DNA of 64,000 nucleotides from Streptomyces sp. 549 (GTDB taxonomy: Bacteria; Actinomycetota; Actinomycetes; Streptomycetales; Streptomycetaceae): NCBI RefSeq assembly GCF_030124175.1, contig NZ_JASKMT010000012.1, forward strand, positions 1 through 64,000, in the 5' to 3' direction. The notes under the pieces were generated by a model, which saw nothing but the letters and a program-made list of their open reading frames with translations, had not been told where the DNA came from and searched no databases. The position numbers were made by a program, and so were the translations under genes. Positions 1 through 8,054 of this stretch are shown here, one piece after another (position 1 is the stretch's first letter; the number at the start of each line of letters is the position of its first letter).

Positions 1-896
1 GCTCTCCTCGGACTCCGCTGACCAGCACGGACCCATGAACAGTCAGACTTTGAAACCGCCCTGGCATCCGGGTGCGCGAGGAATGCCTCTTCCGTCGCCA
101 CCGCCAACTGGGCCACGCTGACGCAAGCGGCGTCGACCTGCCGGATGAGTGCCACTGCCTGTTGTCCCAGAGCCTGCTCGACCTGCGGCAGTTGCCGCAG
201 GGAGTCCGCGCGGAAGATTGTCCGAAGCCGTTCCACCTCGGCTTCGATCCCACAACGTGGACGTTCACCGCGCTTGAGCAACGCGCGCAGCTGGCTGCGG
301 GTGAGCTTGGCGGCGTCGGCCGGCGTGGGTGCGGCAGTCAAGATCACGCGGGCGCGCGGCGAGTCGAGTCCGGGTTTCCCAGCGCCGTGAAAGGCAGTGA
401 GGGCGGCTGGATAGTACTCGCGCAGGTGCGACCGAAGCCGGTTGATCATCTGTTGCCGGTCCCAGATGGCGTCCTGGTGAGCGCGGGCCAGGACGGCGAC
501 GGCCTGTCCCTCTTCGCTGTCGTCGGGCAGAGGCCGGTGGGCATGCCGGTCGGTCCGGAGGATGTTGGCCAGAACCCGGGCGTCCGCTGCATCGGACTTG
601 GCGCGGGAGACACTGGCGCGGTCACGATATCGAGCCGCGGCCAATGGATTGATTGGGTAGATCTGGCGGCCGGTGGCCCGCAAGGCGGCGACGAGAAGCC
701 CGCGGGGCGTCTCGATGGCGACCGGGATCGGTTCTGCTGCGCTGTCACCGTGCTGGGTTAGAAGTTCCATCAGTGCGTGGAAGCCGGCGCTGTCGTCGCT
801 TATCCGTAGCTTTGCGACTTGGGTCCCGTCCTGGTCGACCAGGGCTATGTCGTGATGCCCTTCCGCCCAGTCGATGCCGCAGAAGATCTTGTTCAA
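1..896 (-). pseudogene. IS110-family transposase, cut by window edge and frameshifted
   Basis: This is a DEDD-type transposase/recombinase of the IS110 family. Reading on the minus strand from a TTG at 896, with GGAGG seven bases upstream, the protein begins MNKIFCGIDWAEGHHD. It then shows VAIETPRG and KSDAADARVLANILRTD, which together supply the D, E, D, D residues of the RuvC-like domain. Near plus position 60 the frame ends its similarity at HPDA. The next frame continues with SLTVHGSVLVSGVRGE, which resembles the usual start of the Tnp_20 domain (SLPGxGxxLGARVLxE). A single-base indel therefore breaks the gene, and the rest lies outside the window. The element is probably inactive unless the indel is a sequencing error or a programmed shift. 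The upstream non-coding region is described separately as a possible bridge RNA. Confidence 0.75.
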
Positions 897-919
897 CCCT
901 GTGCCTCCGTATGAATCTG

Positions 920-1190
920 CAGGTTGGACCTGTGCGGAGCACGCGGCGCTCTAATAGAAGTGCTCAAGGCACGCCATCTCATAAGCCGTTCGTGTCTCCA
1001 GCGACCGACAGGGACCTCGGTCTGCTGGAGAGCTCATGGCTCGCGAACTGCTGAGAGGTGGCCCCTGTCGGCGGGCTGAGGACATGAAACCTGGATCCGA
1101 GCCCCTGCCGGGCAGGACCGGTCTTTGACGAGAGATCAAGGTCCCGGAACTACCGAAGGTCTCCGCCCGGCAGGGCGTGGGCGAGGCAGA
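920..1190 (-). ncRNA. Candidate IS110 bridge RNA region
   Basis: IS110-group elements carry a long non-coding left end, 5' of the transposase, that is transcribed into a bridge RNA guiding target choice. Here the DNA 5' of the transposase is unusually structured. CCGACAGGG at 1005-1013 pairs perfectly with CCCTGTCGG at 1063-1071, with ACCTC/GAGGT nested inside. CCTGCCGGGC at 1104-1113 pairs perfectly with GCCCGGCAGG at 1165-1174, with GGACC/GGTCC and TTGA/TCAA inside. Two large-looped stems in tandem fit the shape of a bridge RNA. Target and donor guide segments were not identified, so the assignment is inference from position and structure. The limits given are approximate. Confidence 0.35.
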
Positions 1191-1293
1191 GCCGGTCTGA
1201 ACACAGGGATCAAAGCCCCAGAACGGCGGCAGGCTTCCACCTCGCATCGGGGCCCTTGCACTGCCGTGCTCGGGCTCACCGATGACCTATTAG

Positions 1294-1692
1294 AACTACC
1301 GGTACTCCACCAACCACCAGGTCGTCATCGACGCCGACACCCGGCTGGTCGTCGCCGTCGGCCGCCCGCTGCCCGGCAACCGCAACGACTGCAAGGCATG
1401 GGAGGAGTCCGGTGCGAAGGCCGCCGTCGGCACGACCACAGTCATCGCGGACGGCGGTTACCGGGGCACCGGCCTTGTCATCCCGCACCGCCGCGAACCA
1501 GACCAGGCCGAACTCGCCGCCTGGAAAGAGGAACACAACACCTCCCACCGCAAGGTCCGCGCCCGCGTCGAGCACACCTTCGCCCGGATGAAGACCTGGA
1601 AGATCCTCCGCGACTGCCGCCTCAAAGGCGACGGAGTCCATCACGCCATGCTCGGCATCGCCCGCCTGCACAACCTCACCCTCGCCGGGTGA
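1294..1692 (+). pseudogene. IS5-type (DDE_Tnp_4) transposase remnant, C-terminal part
   Basis: The reading frame directly after a TAG codon at 1291 encodes about 132 residues beginning NYRYSTNHQVVIDADTRLV and ending at TGA 1690-1692. The motifs ADGGYRG and VEHTFARMKTWKILRDCR are typical of the C-terminal half of IS5-family (DDE_Tnp_4) transposases. These include the second catalytic Asp region (VIADGGY) and the Glu in RVEHTF. The N-terminal helix-turn-helix and first Asp are missing and no start codon or ribosome binding site precedes the fragment. It is therefore a decayed element, probably truncated when the neighbouring IS110 copy or another insertion landed here. Confidence 0.8.
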
Positions 1693-2070
1693 CCGGGAAA
1701 CAAGCAGGTCAGCATACACGCTGTAGATCATTTACGGGACAACGCTTAGCGCGCTGTTCCAGGAACGTCCGGTCCTCCGCGAGCGCCATGGTGACGAATG
1801 GCAAGCGGGCTACGGGAGGGGCGGAGTCCGCCGGAGCCAGGCAGCCCGACCACATAGGCCAGCATGGGTCGGCCACCGTACCGCCACCGTCACACATATA
1901 CCAGCGTGAGCGGACCATCCACCCGGCAACGGCTCAGGGGGAGCGGGCTGCTGCCGCGATGTGGCACAGGCCGCCATGGGCGCTCCACTCAGTGCTTCAT
2001 GGCCATGGCCGGATATGACTCTCATTCAGTAGCGTAAGTGGAATCGCGCCATGGATCGGAGCTTCGCTGG
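1693..2070. other. Non-coding stretch, nothing recognised
   Basis: No convincing gene, terminator or repeat is seen between the transposase remnant and the next small gene. It probably contains leftover insertion-sequence ends and the promoter of the downstream membrane protein. Confidence 0.4.
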
Positions 2071-2520
2071 ATGAGTGCTGTCACGGATGGGATTACGGCC
2101 TTCTCGCCGTTGGCTGTCGCCCTGCTTACGGGCCTCTTCGCTGCTCGGGAACGCCGCCAGTCAAGTTCTGCCAAGATCATGGACCGGTTGACCGCAGAGA
2201 TCGCGGCTCTCAGCTCACTGCCCGATAACTCAGATGCCAAGTCCATTCTTCTCTCTCAGGCCGAGGCGACGGCACGTACGTACAAGCAGACGTGCACTCA
2301 TGAAGACACGTTCAAGCGGGATGGACTGGGAATCGGGCTGGGCATCGTTCTAGGTGGCGGAGGTATTGCACTCGGTACCTGGGCCGCGCTTCAAGGCGGT
2401 GCTCACATGTGGTGGTGGGCCTTGGCCTTGCCCGCGATCGTGCTCGGCGTTCCGGGCTTCTTCCACGAACTCGCCGGAGGGAGCCGGGAGACGAGCGACG
2501 ACGAAGCCACCGCTCCATGA
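2071..2520 (+). CDS. Hypothetical small membrane protein
   Basis: This encodes a 149-residue protein of unknown function. The ATG at 2071 was chosen because GGAG lies nine bases upstream; an in-frame GTG at 2038 would add 11 residues without a clear ribosome binding site. The N-terminal third contains a hydrophobic segment (FSPLAVALLTGLFAA) followed by a charged helical stretch. Two further hydrophobic segments lie near residues 88-110 (LGIGLGIVLGGGGIALGTWA) and 113-132 (MWWWALALPAIVLGVPGFF). The tail is acidic and ends DDEATAP. It stands alone in the accessory region, followed by a strong hairpin at 2751. I do not recognise the family. Confidence 0.55.
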   Translation: MSAVTDGITAFSPLAVALLTGLFAARERRQSSSAKIMDRLTAEIAALSSLPDNSDAKSILLSQAEATARTYKQTCTHEDTFKRDGLGIGLGIVLGGGGIALGTWAALQGGAHMWWWALALPAIVLGVPGFFHELAGGSRETSDDEATAP

Positions 2521-2750
2521 GGCAGTTGCAGCAGCGAGTGCTGTACAGCAGAAACGTACCGCAACTTCACCGAACGTTGGTGACCGTCACTGCACCTCGA
2601 CGCCCGGCTGATCGGGCCAGCAGCCATCAGGGACCGTCAGGCCGGTAGTTCGCAACGAGGTGGTCAGCGTCGGTCAAGTGATGCCCCGACTGTGAGTCTC
2701 GGGGCTGTCGTTGGGCTGTCCAACGGCACCACACGCCGACCAACAATGAC

Positions 2751-2792
2751 AGAAGCCCACGGCGTCTGAACTGGTCAGAGCCGTGGGCTTCT
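2751..2792. terminator. Long hairpin, likely bidirectional terminator
   Basis: AGAAGCCCACGGC at 2751-2763 pairs perfectly with GCCGTGGGCTTCT at 2780-2792. Inside, TCTGA pairs with TCAGA around a five-base loop. It lies between the plus-strand membrane protein gene and the minus-strand gene ending at 2844, so it can end transcription from both sides. Confidence 0.7.
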
Positions 2793-2843
2793 TCTGCGCC
2801 GTTTGTCAGCGGTACCGGTGATCAGCAGACCGTGCAGTCACAC

Positions 2844-3128
2844 TCACGCATCCTCCTCCACCTGCCCAACCCGGAACGGCCCTGCGGCTCCCGCGGCGAA
2901 GAGGATCGTCTCTGTTCCATCTGCGGCAACAGTAGCGATGGACAGCGGACCTTCAGCGAACCTCTCCAAGGCATCGGCAGCCGCCCCCCAGAGAGCGTCT
3001 CGCAAGCCTTCGGGCACTGGCCGGAAGGTAGGCGAATTGCCCTGCATTCGAGCACCCTGACCCATACGCAGCACGGGACGCCATTCGGCTCCTGCAAGCA
3101 CTTCCAAACGAGCGTTCATATTGCCCAT
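2844..3128 (-). CDS. Hypothetical protein
   Basis: This is a small orphan protein of about 94 residues. I start at the ATG at 3128 (MGNMNARLEVLAGAEWRPVL); an ATG at 3119 (MNARLEVLAG) or one at 3155 is also possible. The composition is soluble and the codon use fits Streptomyces. Residues such as LRDALWGAAADALERFAEGP suggest an amphipathic helix, followed by two short beta-like stretches (LSIATVAADGTETILFA). It runs convergent to the upstream membrane protein gene and shares the hairpin at 2751-2792. No family is recognised and no function is proposed. Confidence 0.5.
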   Translation of the reverse strand: MGNMNARLEVLAGAEWRPVLRMGQGARMQGNSPTFRPVPEGLRDALWGAAADALERFAEGPLSIATVAADGTETILFAAGAAGPFRVGQVEEDA

Positions 3129-3310
3129 TTTCCGCGCTTGTAGCAAGGTTCGCACGTGCTGGGCCGTCTCCGGGCCGTAGAAGGGCGCTCAACGACGACC
3201 ACCGCTGACAAGCGTCGGCATGGAAGGCGCAGTTCGCAGCATTGATCGACTACACAGCCGCAGACCAGAGACCCGGCGTGTCACTTCTTCGGCTTCTGAG
3301 ACCATGTCTG

Positions 3311-3598
3311 ATGAGTAACGCGCAGCTTCCCGCCGGGTGGACCCTTCAGCGGATCCGGGATGTCTCCGGCGATCAAGAGGCCGTTGCCCTTCCTGCCGAT
3401 CGAGCGGTTGTGTGGTGCGGCTGGCCGGGAGGGGCCGACGAGGTTGTGCGTCCCGGCTTGGTTCTGGGATTCCATGGCCTGTGTCTAGTTCAGTCCCTGG
3501 ACGACGAAGACTGGTATCTGGGCACCCTGAACGACGATGGGAGCGTCGATTGTTGGTCGGTCTACGGTGATCTTTTCGAGGCGTTGCGCGGGCTGTAG
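3311..3598 (+). CDS. Hypothetical protein
   Basis: This encodes a 95-residue soluble protein beginning MSNAQLPAGWTLQRIRDVSG. The ATG at 3311 is preferred over an ATG at 3242, whose extra residues look like random translation. The protein is rich in Trp and acidic residues and contains the stretch CLVQSLDDEDWYLGTLNDDG, which looks like a small beta-sheet domain. It is isolated among insertion-sequence remnants and has no evident operon partners. The ribosome binding site is weak. The family is not recognised; small immunity-like or regulatory orphans often look like this, but nothing in the sequence proves such a role. Confidence 0.5.
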   Translation: MSNAQLPAGWTLQRIRDVSGDQEAVALPADRAVVWCGWPGGADEVVRPGLVLGFHGLCLVQSLDDEDWYLGTLNDDGSVDCWSVYGDLFEALRGL

Positions 3599-3853
3599 GC
3601 CCTCGGTTCCGCTCTCGCGGTTCGGCTGTGTGCGGGAGGCCGGGGCCGCGATGCAGCAACTCGGCCGCTGCTAAGTACGTGGACGGCTGTGAGCCTCGCC
3701 CCACCCTGTGAGCAAGCGTGGTCACCCGCACCAGACGCGCACCAGAACGGGCGGTGAACCAGGGTCAACACCGGTCATCGATCAACCATCTCTGAAGGGC
3801 TGGGGCAAGCGCAACGTGCAGGTCAGTGCAGGGATCGGGCTCGACGGGCGGGG

Positions 3854-4225
3854 ATTCCCAAGCTCAGGGCGCAGTTCCGCTCCCGGAAGTTCGTCCGGGC
3901 GCTCGACCGCCACCGGATGGCCGGATCGATAGGGAGAGTCAGAGCTGCCGGCGACAATGCGGCGATGGAGTCCTTCTTCAGCCTGTTGCAGAAGAACGTC
4001 CTCGACCGTCGTGCCTGGGCCACCCACGAAGAACTCCGGATCGCGATCATGACCTGGATCGAGCGGACCTGCCACCGGCGCCGCAGGCAAGCCTCACTCG
4101 GCCGGCTGACCCCCATCGAATTCGGGACCGTCATGACCACACCGGCCCTCCACGCCGCGCGACCAAACCTGTCACCCGAACCTGCACCAGACCCGATCCT
4201 CAAGGATGACTACTCGCTGGAGTAG
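3854..4225 (+). pseudogene. IS3-family transposase OrfB remnant, C-terminal part
   Basis: This frame encodes the last part of an rve-type integrase domain: LRAQFRSRKFVRALDRHRMAG, then SIGRVRAAGDNAAMESFFSLLQKNVLDR. The Glu in NAAMESFF is the third catalytic residue of the DDE triad, and the WIERTCHRRRRQASLGRLTPIEF tail is typical of IS3-family OrfB. The first two catalytic Asp residues and the whole OrfA are missing. No start signal lies at the left end. The fragment ends at TAG 4223-4225. It is a dead insertion-sequence fragment marking a recombination-prone region. Confidence 0.8.
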
Positions 4226-4728
4226 GCTGCCAGGCTCCTCGTCGCTAGCCGACGTGTGAGAAGCGTGTGAGCTCGCGGACCGCAGACATGCCCCAGCACT
4301 GCCATGCAGGTCAGAGCCACACTCCAGCATGTCAGGAGCGTGCCCTCTGGAGCCGTGTGCGCAGGTTCGAACGGCGGCCGTTTGCTCGTGGTCACTCTGT
4401 AGTGGACGGACGGTCGATTGGCATTCAAGACGGTCTTCCCGTGAATCTCGCGCCTGGCGTTCAGCACCCGCGAGACCGTCGTCTGGCTCGCGCCAGTTCG
4501 TTCACCGGTCGTTCTCGGTCTCGACGCTGTCCCGGCAGCCTGCCGGTTCACCACCAGGCTGCCGCCCTGACCTGCTCGCTTACCGGCTCAACCCCACTCG
4601 CCCGAACCAGTTGGCGCAGCTCGCCGCCAGCGGCGACGCCTGACGGGCTGTCGATCCGTACCGAAGCAATCGCGCCCGCACCGTTGACGGCACTGGCCCG
4701 ATGGCGCTTCATTGTCGGAACACCCTCA
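4226..4728. other. Long non-coding stretch with a LacI remnant
   Basis: No intact gene is seen between the IS3 remnant and the fructan operator. The minus strand between about 4447 and 4497 reads GASQTTVSRVLNARREI, a LacI-type helix-turn-helix with no remaining ligand-binding domain (listed separately). A possible -35 element TTGACG occurs at 4684-4689, upstream of the fructanase operator. Confidence 0.45.
4447..4497 (-). pseudogene. LacI-type DNA-binding helix remnant
   Basis: On the minus strand the frame reads GASQTTVSRVLNARREI, closely matching the second helix and hinge start of LacI-family regulators (GVSQTTVSRVLNGR). The residues before and after do not match the family and there is no ligand-binding domain. 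It is a small leftover of a regulator gene next to the fructan operator. The intact LacI gene at 11386 carries a different helix (VSAKTVSRVLNEDG), so this is not a copy of it. Confidence 0.4.
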
Positions 4729-4758
4729 TGTCATCGCTGACATAAGTCAACGATGACA
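4729..4758 (+). promoter_or_regulatory. Palindromic operator of the fructanase gene (copy 1)
   Basis: This is a 30-base imperfect palindrome. The outer arms are TGTCATCG and CGATGACA, and the inner part TGACATAAGTCA is itself symmetric. The 18 bases TGACATAAGTCAACGATG (4738-4755) recur exactly at 8221-8238 upstream of the sugar importer. It lies about 45 bases downstream of a TTGACG -35-like element, so a bound repressor could block initiation. The LacI protein encoded at 11386 is the likely ligand; that link is inferred. Confidence 0.7.
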
Positions 4759-4866
4759 CCCTGGTCGGTTCCGTGGACGTCGGCGCCGGCAGGGCGTCAC
4801 TTTTCGGTCCGTCCGTGTCGGGGCCGCGGCCACCGCTGCACGGACGGCCGCAGGCGAGGAGACACC

Positions 4867-7425
4867 ATGAGCTCTGCACGCGTACTCCGGCATGCCCGGA
4901 TGCGGTTGATGGCGGCGGTGGCGACGGTCTGCGCCCTGTCCGCCGCGTTACTGGCACCCCAGGCCGTCGCGGCCGACACCCCGGCGTACACCGAGACCTA
5001 CAGACCCCAGTTCCACTTCACTCCGGAGAAGAACTGGATGAACGACCCCAACGGCCTCGTCCACTACAAGGGCGAGTACCACCTCTTCTACCAGTACAAC
5101 CCGAACGGCGACTCCTGGGGCGACATGTCCTGGGGGCACGCGGTGAGCAAGGACCTCGTGCACTGGGAGGAGTTGCCGCTCGCCCTGTCGCACGACGACG
5201 AGGAGATGGTGTTCTCCGGCGGTGCGGTCGTCGACTGGGACAACACCACCGGGTTCGGCACGAAGAAGAACCCGCCCATGGTGGCGATCTACACCAGCGC
5301 CTACAAGAACGGCGGCAAGCAGGCCCAGTCGCTGGCCTACAGCACCGACCGGGGCCGCACCTGGACCAAGTACCAGGGTAATCCCGTCATCGACATCGGC
5401 TCCAACGACTTCCGCGACCCCAAGGTCCAGTGGCACGCACCCACCAAGAGCTGGCTGATGACGGTGTCGCTGTCCGCCGAGCACAAGGTGCGGTTCTACT
5501 CGTCCAAGAACCTCAAGGACTGGGAGCTGCTCAGTGATTTCGGACCGGCCGGCGCGACGGGCGGCGTGTGGGAGTGCCCGGACCTGTTTCCCCTGGCGGT
5601 CGACGGCGACAAGAACAACATCAAGTGGGTCCTGGTCGTCAACATGAACCCCGGTGGTATCGCAGGCGGTTCGGCGGCCCAGTACTTCATCGGCGACTTC
5701 GACGGCAGGAAGTTCACCGCCGAGGACGAGGGCACCTACACCCCGCCGACCGGCGAGATCGTGCAGGACTTCGAGAGCGCCGGCTTCGGTGAGTGGACGA
5801 CGACCGGAACCGCGTTCGGTCAGGGGCCGGCAGCCGGGGCGGTGGACGGACAGGGGGCCGTCACCGGCTTCGACGGCAAGGGCTTCGCGAACAGCTTCCA
5901 CGGCGGTGACGGGACCACCGGCACCCTCAGCTCGCCCGAGTTCACCGTCGACAGCCCCTACCTGAACTTCAAGGTCGGTGGCGGGCGACACCCGCACGAG
6001 GCTGGAACCGTCATGGACAGGACTCCGCCCGAGGGCACGGTCCTCGCCGACTTCGAAGGCGGCACCTACGGCGACTGGACGGCGACCGGGGACGCCTTCG
6101 GCACCGAACCGGCCACCGGCACCCTCCCCGGCCAGGGGCAGGTCTCCGGATTCCTGGGAGGCGGGCTGGTCAACACCTTCCTGAACGGCGACTCCACCAC
6201 CGGCACCCTCACCTCACCCGAGTTCACCATCGACAAGAAGTACGTCAACTTCCTCATCGGCGGCGGCAATCACCCGGCCGACTCCGCCAACCCGACCGCC
6301 GTGGAGCTCCTTGTGGACGGCCAGGCCGTCCGCAGCGCCACGGGAGAGGACGCGGAAGCGCTCAACTGGGCCTCTTGGGACGTCGGCGACCTCGCGGGCA
6401 AGAAGGCGCGGATCAGGATCGTCGACGACAACACCGGCGGCTGGGGCCACATCAACGTCGACCACGTCGTGATGTCCGACGCCCAGGCTCAGCGCGTCTC
6501 CACGGAGACGTCCGTCAACCTGCTCGTCGACGGCGAGGTCGTCCGCAGCGCGACCGGGGCCGACAGCGAGACCCTGGACTGGGCGTCCTTCGACATGCGC
6601 CCGTACGTCGGCAGGAAGGCGCAGATCCAGATCCGCGACATGAACACCGCCGGCTGGGGCCACGTCATGGCGGACCAGTTCACCGCCGCCGACAGGCCCG
6701 CCAAGTCCGTTGTACAGCGCGCCGACTGGGCCGACTACGGCAAGGACTACTACGCGGCGGTGTCCTGGGAGGGCGCACCGGGCGGCAAGCGCTACATGAT
6801 CGGCTGGATGAACAACTGGGACTACGGCGAGTCCGTCCCCACCTCCCCGTGGCGCGGCGCGCAGAGCGTGCCGAGGGAGATGGGCCTGCGCACCGTCGAC
6901 GGCCGGATCCGGCTGACCAGCAAGCCGGTGGGCAGCCTGGAGTCCCTGCGCCAGAAGCGCCCGGCCACGGCGTCCGCCGTCACCGTCAAGAGCACCTCCA
7001 AGCCCCTGATCGGCCCCACGGCCAAGGGCAGGGCACTCGACATCGAGGCGACCTTCGCCCTCAAGGACGCCGACCGCTTCGGCCTGAAGGTGCGCACCGG
7101 CGCGGGTGGCGAGGAGACCGTGATCGGCTACGACACCACGACACAGGAGCTGTACGTCGACCGCTCCCGCTCCGGCGCCGTCGACTTCGACCGTACCTTC
7201 CCCGGCGTCCAGACCGCGCCCCTGAAGCCCAAGAACGGCAAGGTCAAGCTGCGTATCCTCGTCGACTGGTCGTCCGTCGAGGTCTTCGGCGGCGACGGCG
7301 AGGCAGTGATCACCGACCAGATCTTCCCCGACCCCTCCAGTACCGGCGTCGAGGTCTTCGCCGAGGGCGGCTCCGCCACCCTCAACCACATGCAGGCGTG
7401 GCAGATGAAGTCCATCTGGCGGTGA
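4867..7425 (+). CDS. Secreted GH32 fructan hydrolase (levanase/inulinase type) with nested inserted domain
   Basis: This extracellular enzyme hydrolyses beta-fructosides such as levan, inulin or sucrose. The ATG at 4867 follows GAGGAGA. A signal peptide covers residues 1-35, with probable cleavage near AVAA. The GH32 motifs are WMNDPNG (nucleophile Asp60), RDP (Asp184, transition-state stabiliser) and WECPD (Glu236, acid/base). After about residue 295 the propeller is interrupted by a concanavalin-like insert. The first half (about 297-378) is itself split by a complete second copy (about 391-545) before its second half resumes (about 547-610). The propeller then continues (ADWADYGKDYYAAVSW), followed by the C-terminal GH32 sandwich. 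The total is 852 residues, far longer than a minimal GH32 enzyme of about 500. Expression is probably repressed through the 4729 operator. Levan versus inulin preference cannot be read from the sequence. Confidence 0.92.
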   Translation: MSSARVLRHARMRLMAAVATVCALSAALLAPQAVAADTPAYTETYRPQFHFTPEKNWMNDPNGLVHYKGEYHLFYQYNPNGDSWGDMSWGHAVSKDLVHWEELPLALSHDDEEMVFSGGAVVDWDNTTGFGTKKNPPMVAIYTSAYKNGGKQAQSLAYSTDRGRTWTKYQGNPVIDIGSNDFRDPKVQWHAPTKSWLMTVSLSAEHKVRFYSSKNLKDWELLSDFGPAGATGGVWECPDLFPLAVDGDKNNIKWVLVVNMNPGGIAGGSAAQYFIGDFDGRKFTAEDEGTYTPPTGEIVQDFESAGFGEWTTTGTAFGQGPAAGAVDGQGAVTGFDGKGFANSFHGGDGTTGTLSSPEFTVDSPYLNFKVGGGRHPHEAGTVMDRTPPEGTVLADFEGGTYGDWTATGDAFGTEPATGTLPGQGQVSGFLGGGLVNTFLNGDSTTGTLTSPEFTIDKKYVNFLIGGGNHPADSANPTAVELLVDGQAVRSATGEDAEALNWASWDVGDLAGKKARIRIVDDNTGGWGHINVDHVVMSDAQAQRVSTETSVNLLVDGEVVRSATGADSETLDWASFDMRPYVGRKAQIQIRDMNTAGWGHVMADQFTAADRPAKSVVQRADWADYGKDYYAAVSWEGAPGGKRYMIGWMNNWDYGESVPTSPWRGAQSVPREMGLRTVDGRIRLTSKPVGSLESLRQKRPATASAVTVKSTSKPLIGPTAKGRALDIEATFALKDADRFGLKVRTGAGGEETVIGYDTTTQELYVDRSRSGAVDFDRTFPGVQTAPLKPKNGKVKLRILVDWSSVEVFGGDGEAVITDQIFPDPSSTGVEVFAEGGSATLNHMQAWQMKSIWR

Positions 7426-7540
7426 CGAGCCGCAGGTCCGCGCGCCGGTCGGCCAGGAGCGGCTGCCGGCGCGCGGCTGTCGGCGAGGCAGGCGCCAAGG
7501 AAGCGGCGTGGCAGCGATCCCCGGAACCGGTGCCCCCTGT

Positions 7541-7571
7541 CGGTGCCGGGCCCCGAGGAGGCCCGGCACCG
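7541..7571. terminator. Bidirectional terminator hairpin
   Basis: CGGTGCCGGGCC (7541-7552) pairs perfectly with GGCCCGGCACCG (7560-7571) around a seven-base loop. It sits between the convergent fructanase and ABM genes. Confidence 0.75.
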
Positions 7572-7572
7572 T

Positions 7573-7866
7573 TCAGGCCGCCGGATCGAGGAACGTCAGT
7601 ACGGAGGCGTCCTCCTCGATCAGCGGCGTGAGGGCGGCGTTGAACGGGGCGCCGTACGGGGCGGCCAGGTGTGCTTTGAAGGCCTCCTCGTCCCGGTAGG
7701 CCTCGAAGATCCAGTAGGCGCGCGGGTTGGCCGCCTTGGTGTAGACGTCGAAGGCCAGGTTGCCTTCCTCCTCGCGCACCTTCAGGGCGTAGTCCCGGAT
7801 CAGGCGGGCGACCTCGTCCTCCGCTCCCTGTCGGGCGGTGAACTCGGCGAGCAGGGTCTTCGTCAT
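7573..7866 (-). CDS. ABM-family (antibiotic biosynthesis monooxygenase-like) protein
   Basis: This is a 97-residue ferredoxin-like alpha/beta protein of the dimeric ABM superfamily. The ATG at 7866 (MTKTLLAEFTARQGAEDEVA) is preceded by AAGGA. Family features include the N-terminal strand, a helix rich in charged residues (EDEVARLIRDYALKVREEEG), and the segment NPRAYWIFEAYRDEEAFKAH, which matches the WxFEVYxDxxAxxAH signature of this family. Members range from quinone-forming monooxygenases to LsrG-type sugar-phosphate isomerases and enzymes of unknown role. The gene follows the fructokinase remnant in the same direction with a gap of only 14 bases, so it was probably co-transcribed in a sugar operon. 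That favours a sugar-linked over an antibiotic role, by inference only. Confidence 0.8.
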   Translation of the reverse strand: MTKTLLAEFTARQGAEDEVARLIRDYALKVREEEGNLAFDVYTKAANPRAYWIFEAYRDEEAFKAHLAAPYGAPFNAALTPLIEEDASVLTFLDPAA

Positions 7867-7880
7867 GGTTCGTGTCCTTG

Positions 7881-8054
7881 TCAGTTGGCGGAGTCGAGGC
7901 GTGCCGGGGTTCCCAGGCGGGTCAGAGCCACCGCCGTGTCGGCGGGTCCGCCGCCCGGCAGCACTCGCAGGGCGAGTGCGTTCCGGGTGCTTGCGGGTTC
8001 GGTTGACGCGTCGGCGACGCACTCTCCCAGGTCGGTGATCTCACGCTGCGCCAT
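7881..8054 (-). pseudogene. Fructokinase (PfkB family) remnant, N-terminal 57 residues
   Basis: From an ATG at 8054 with GAAGGA upstream, the minus strand encodes MAQREITDLGECVADASTEP and then RNALALRVLPGGGPADTAVA, ending at TGA 7881-7883. These match the start of PfkB carbohydrate kinases, including the GGGPANTAVALARLG substrate-site motif, with D in place of the usual N. The remaining roughly 250 residues with the ATP site and catalytic Asp (GAGD motif) are absent. A deletion has removed most of the gene. In a fructan/fructose locus this was almost certainly the fructokinase that phosphorylated the imported sugar. Confidence 0.7.

Noticed and set aside
6214..7569. Minus-strand frame opposite the fructanase
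   Set aside because: The plus strand has GH32 motifs through this region; the antisense frame is compositional.
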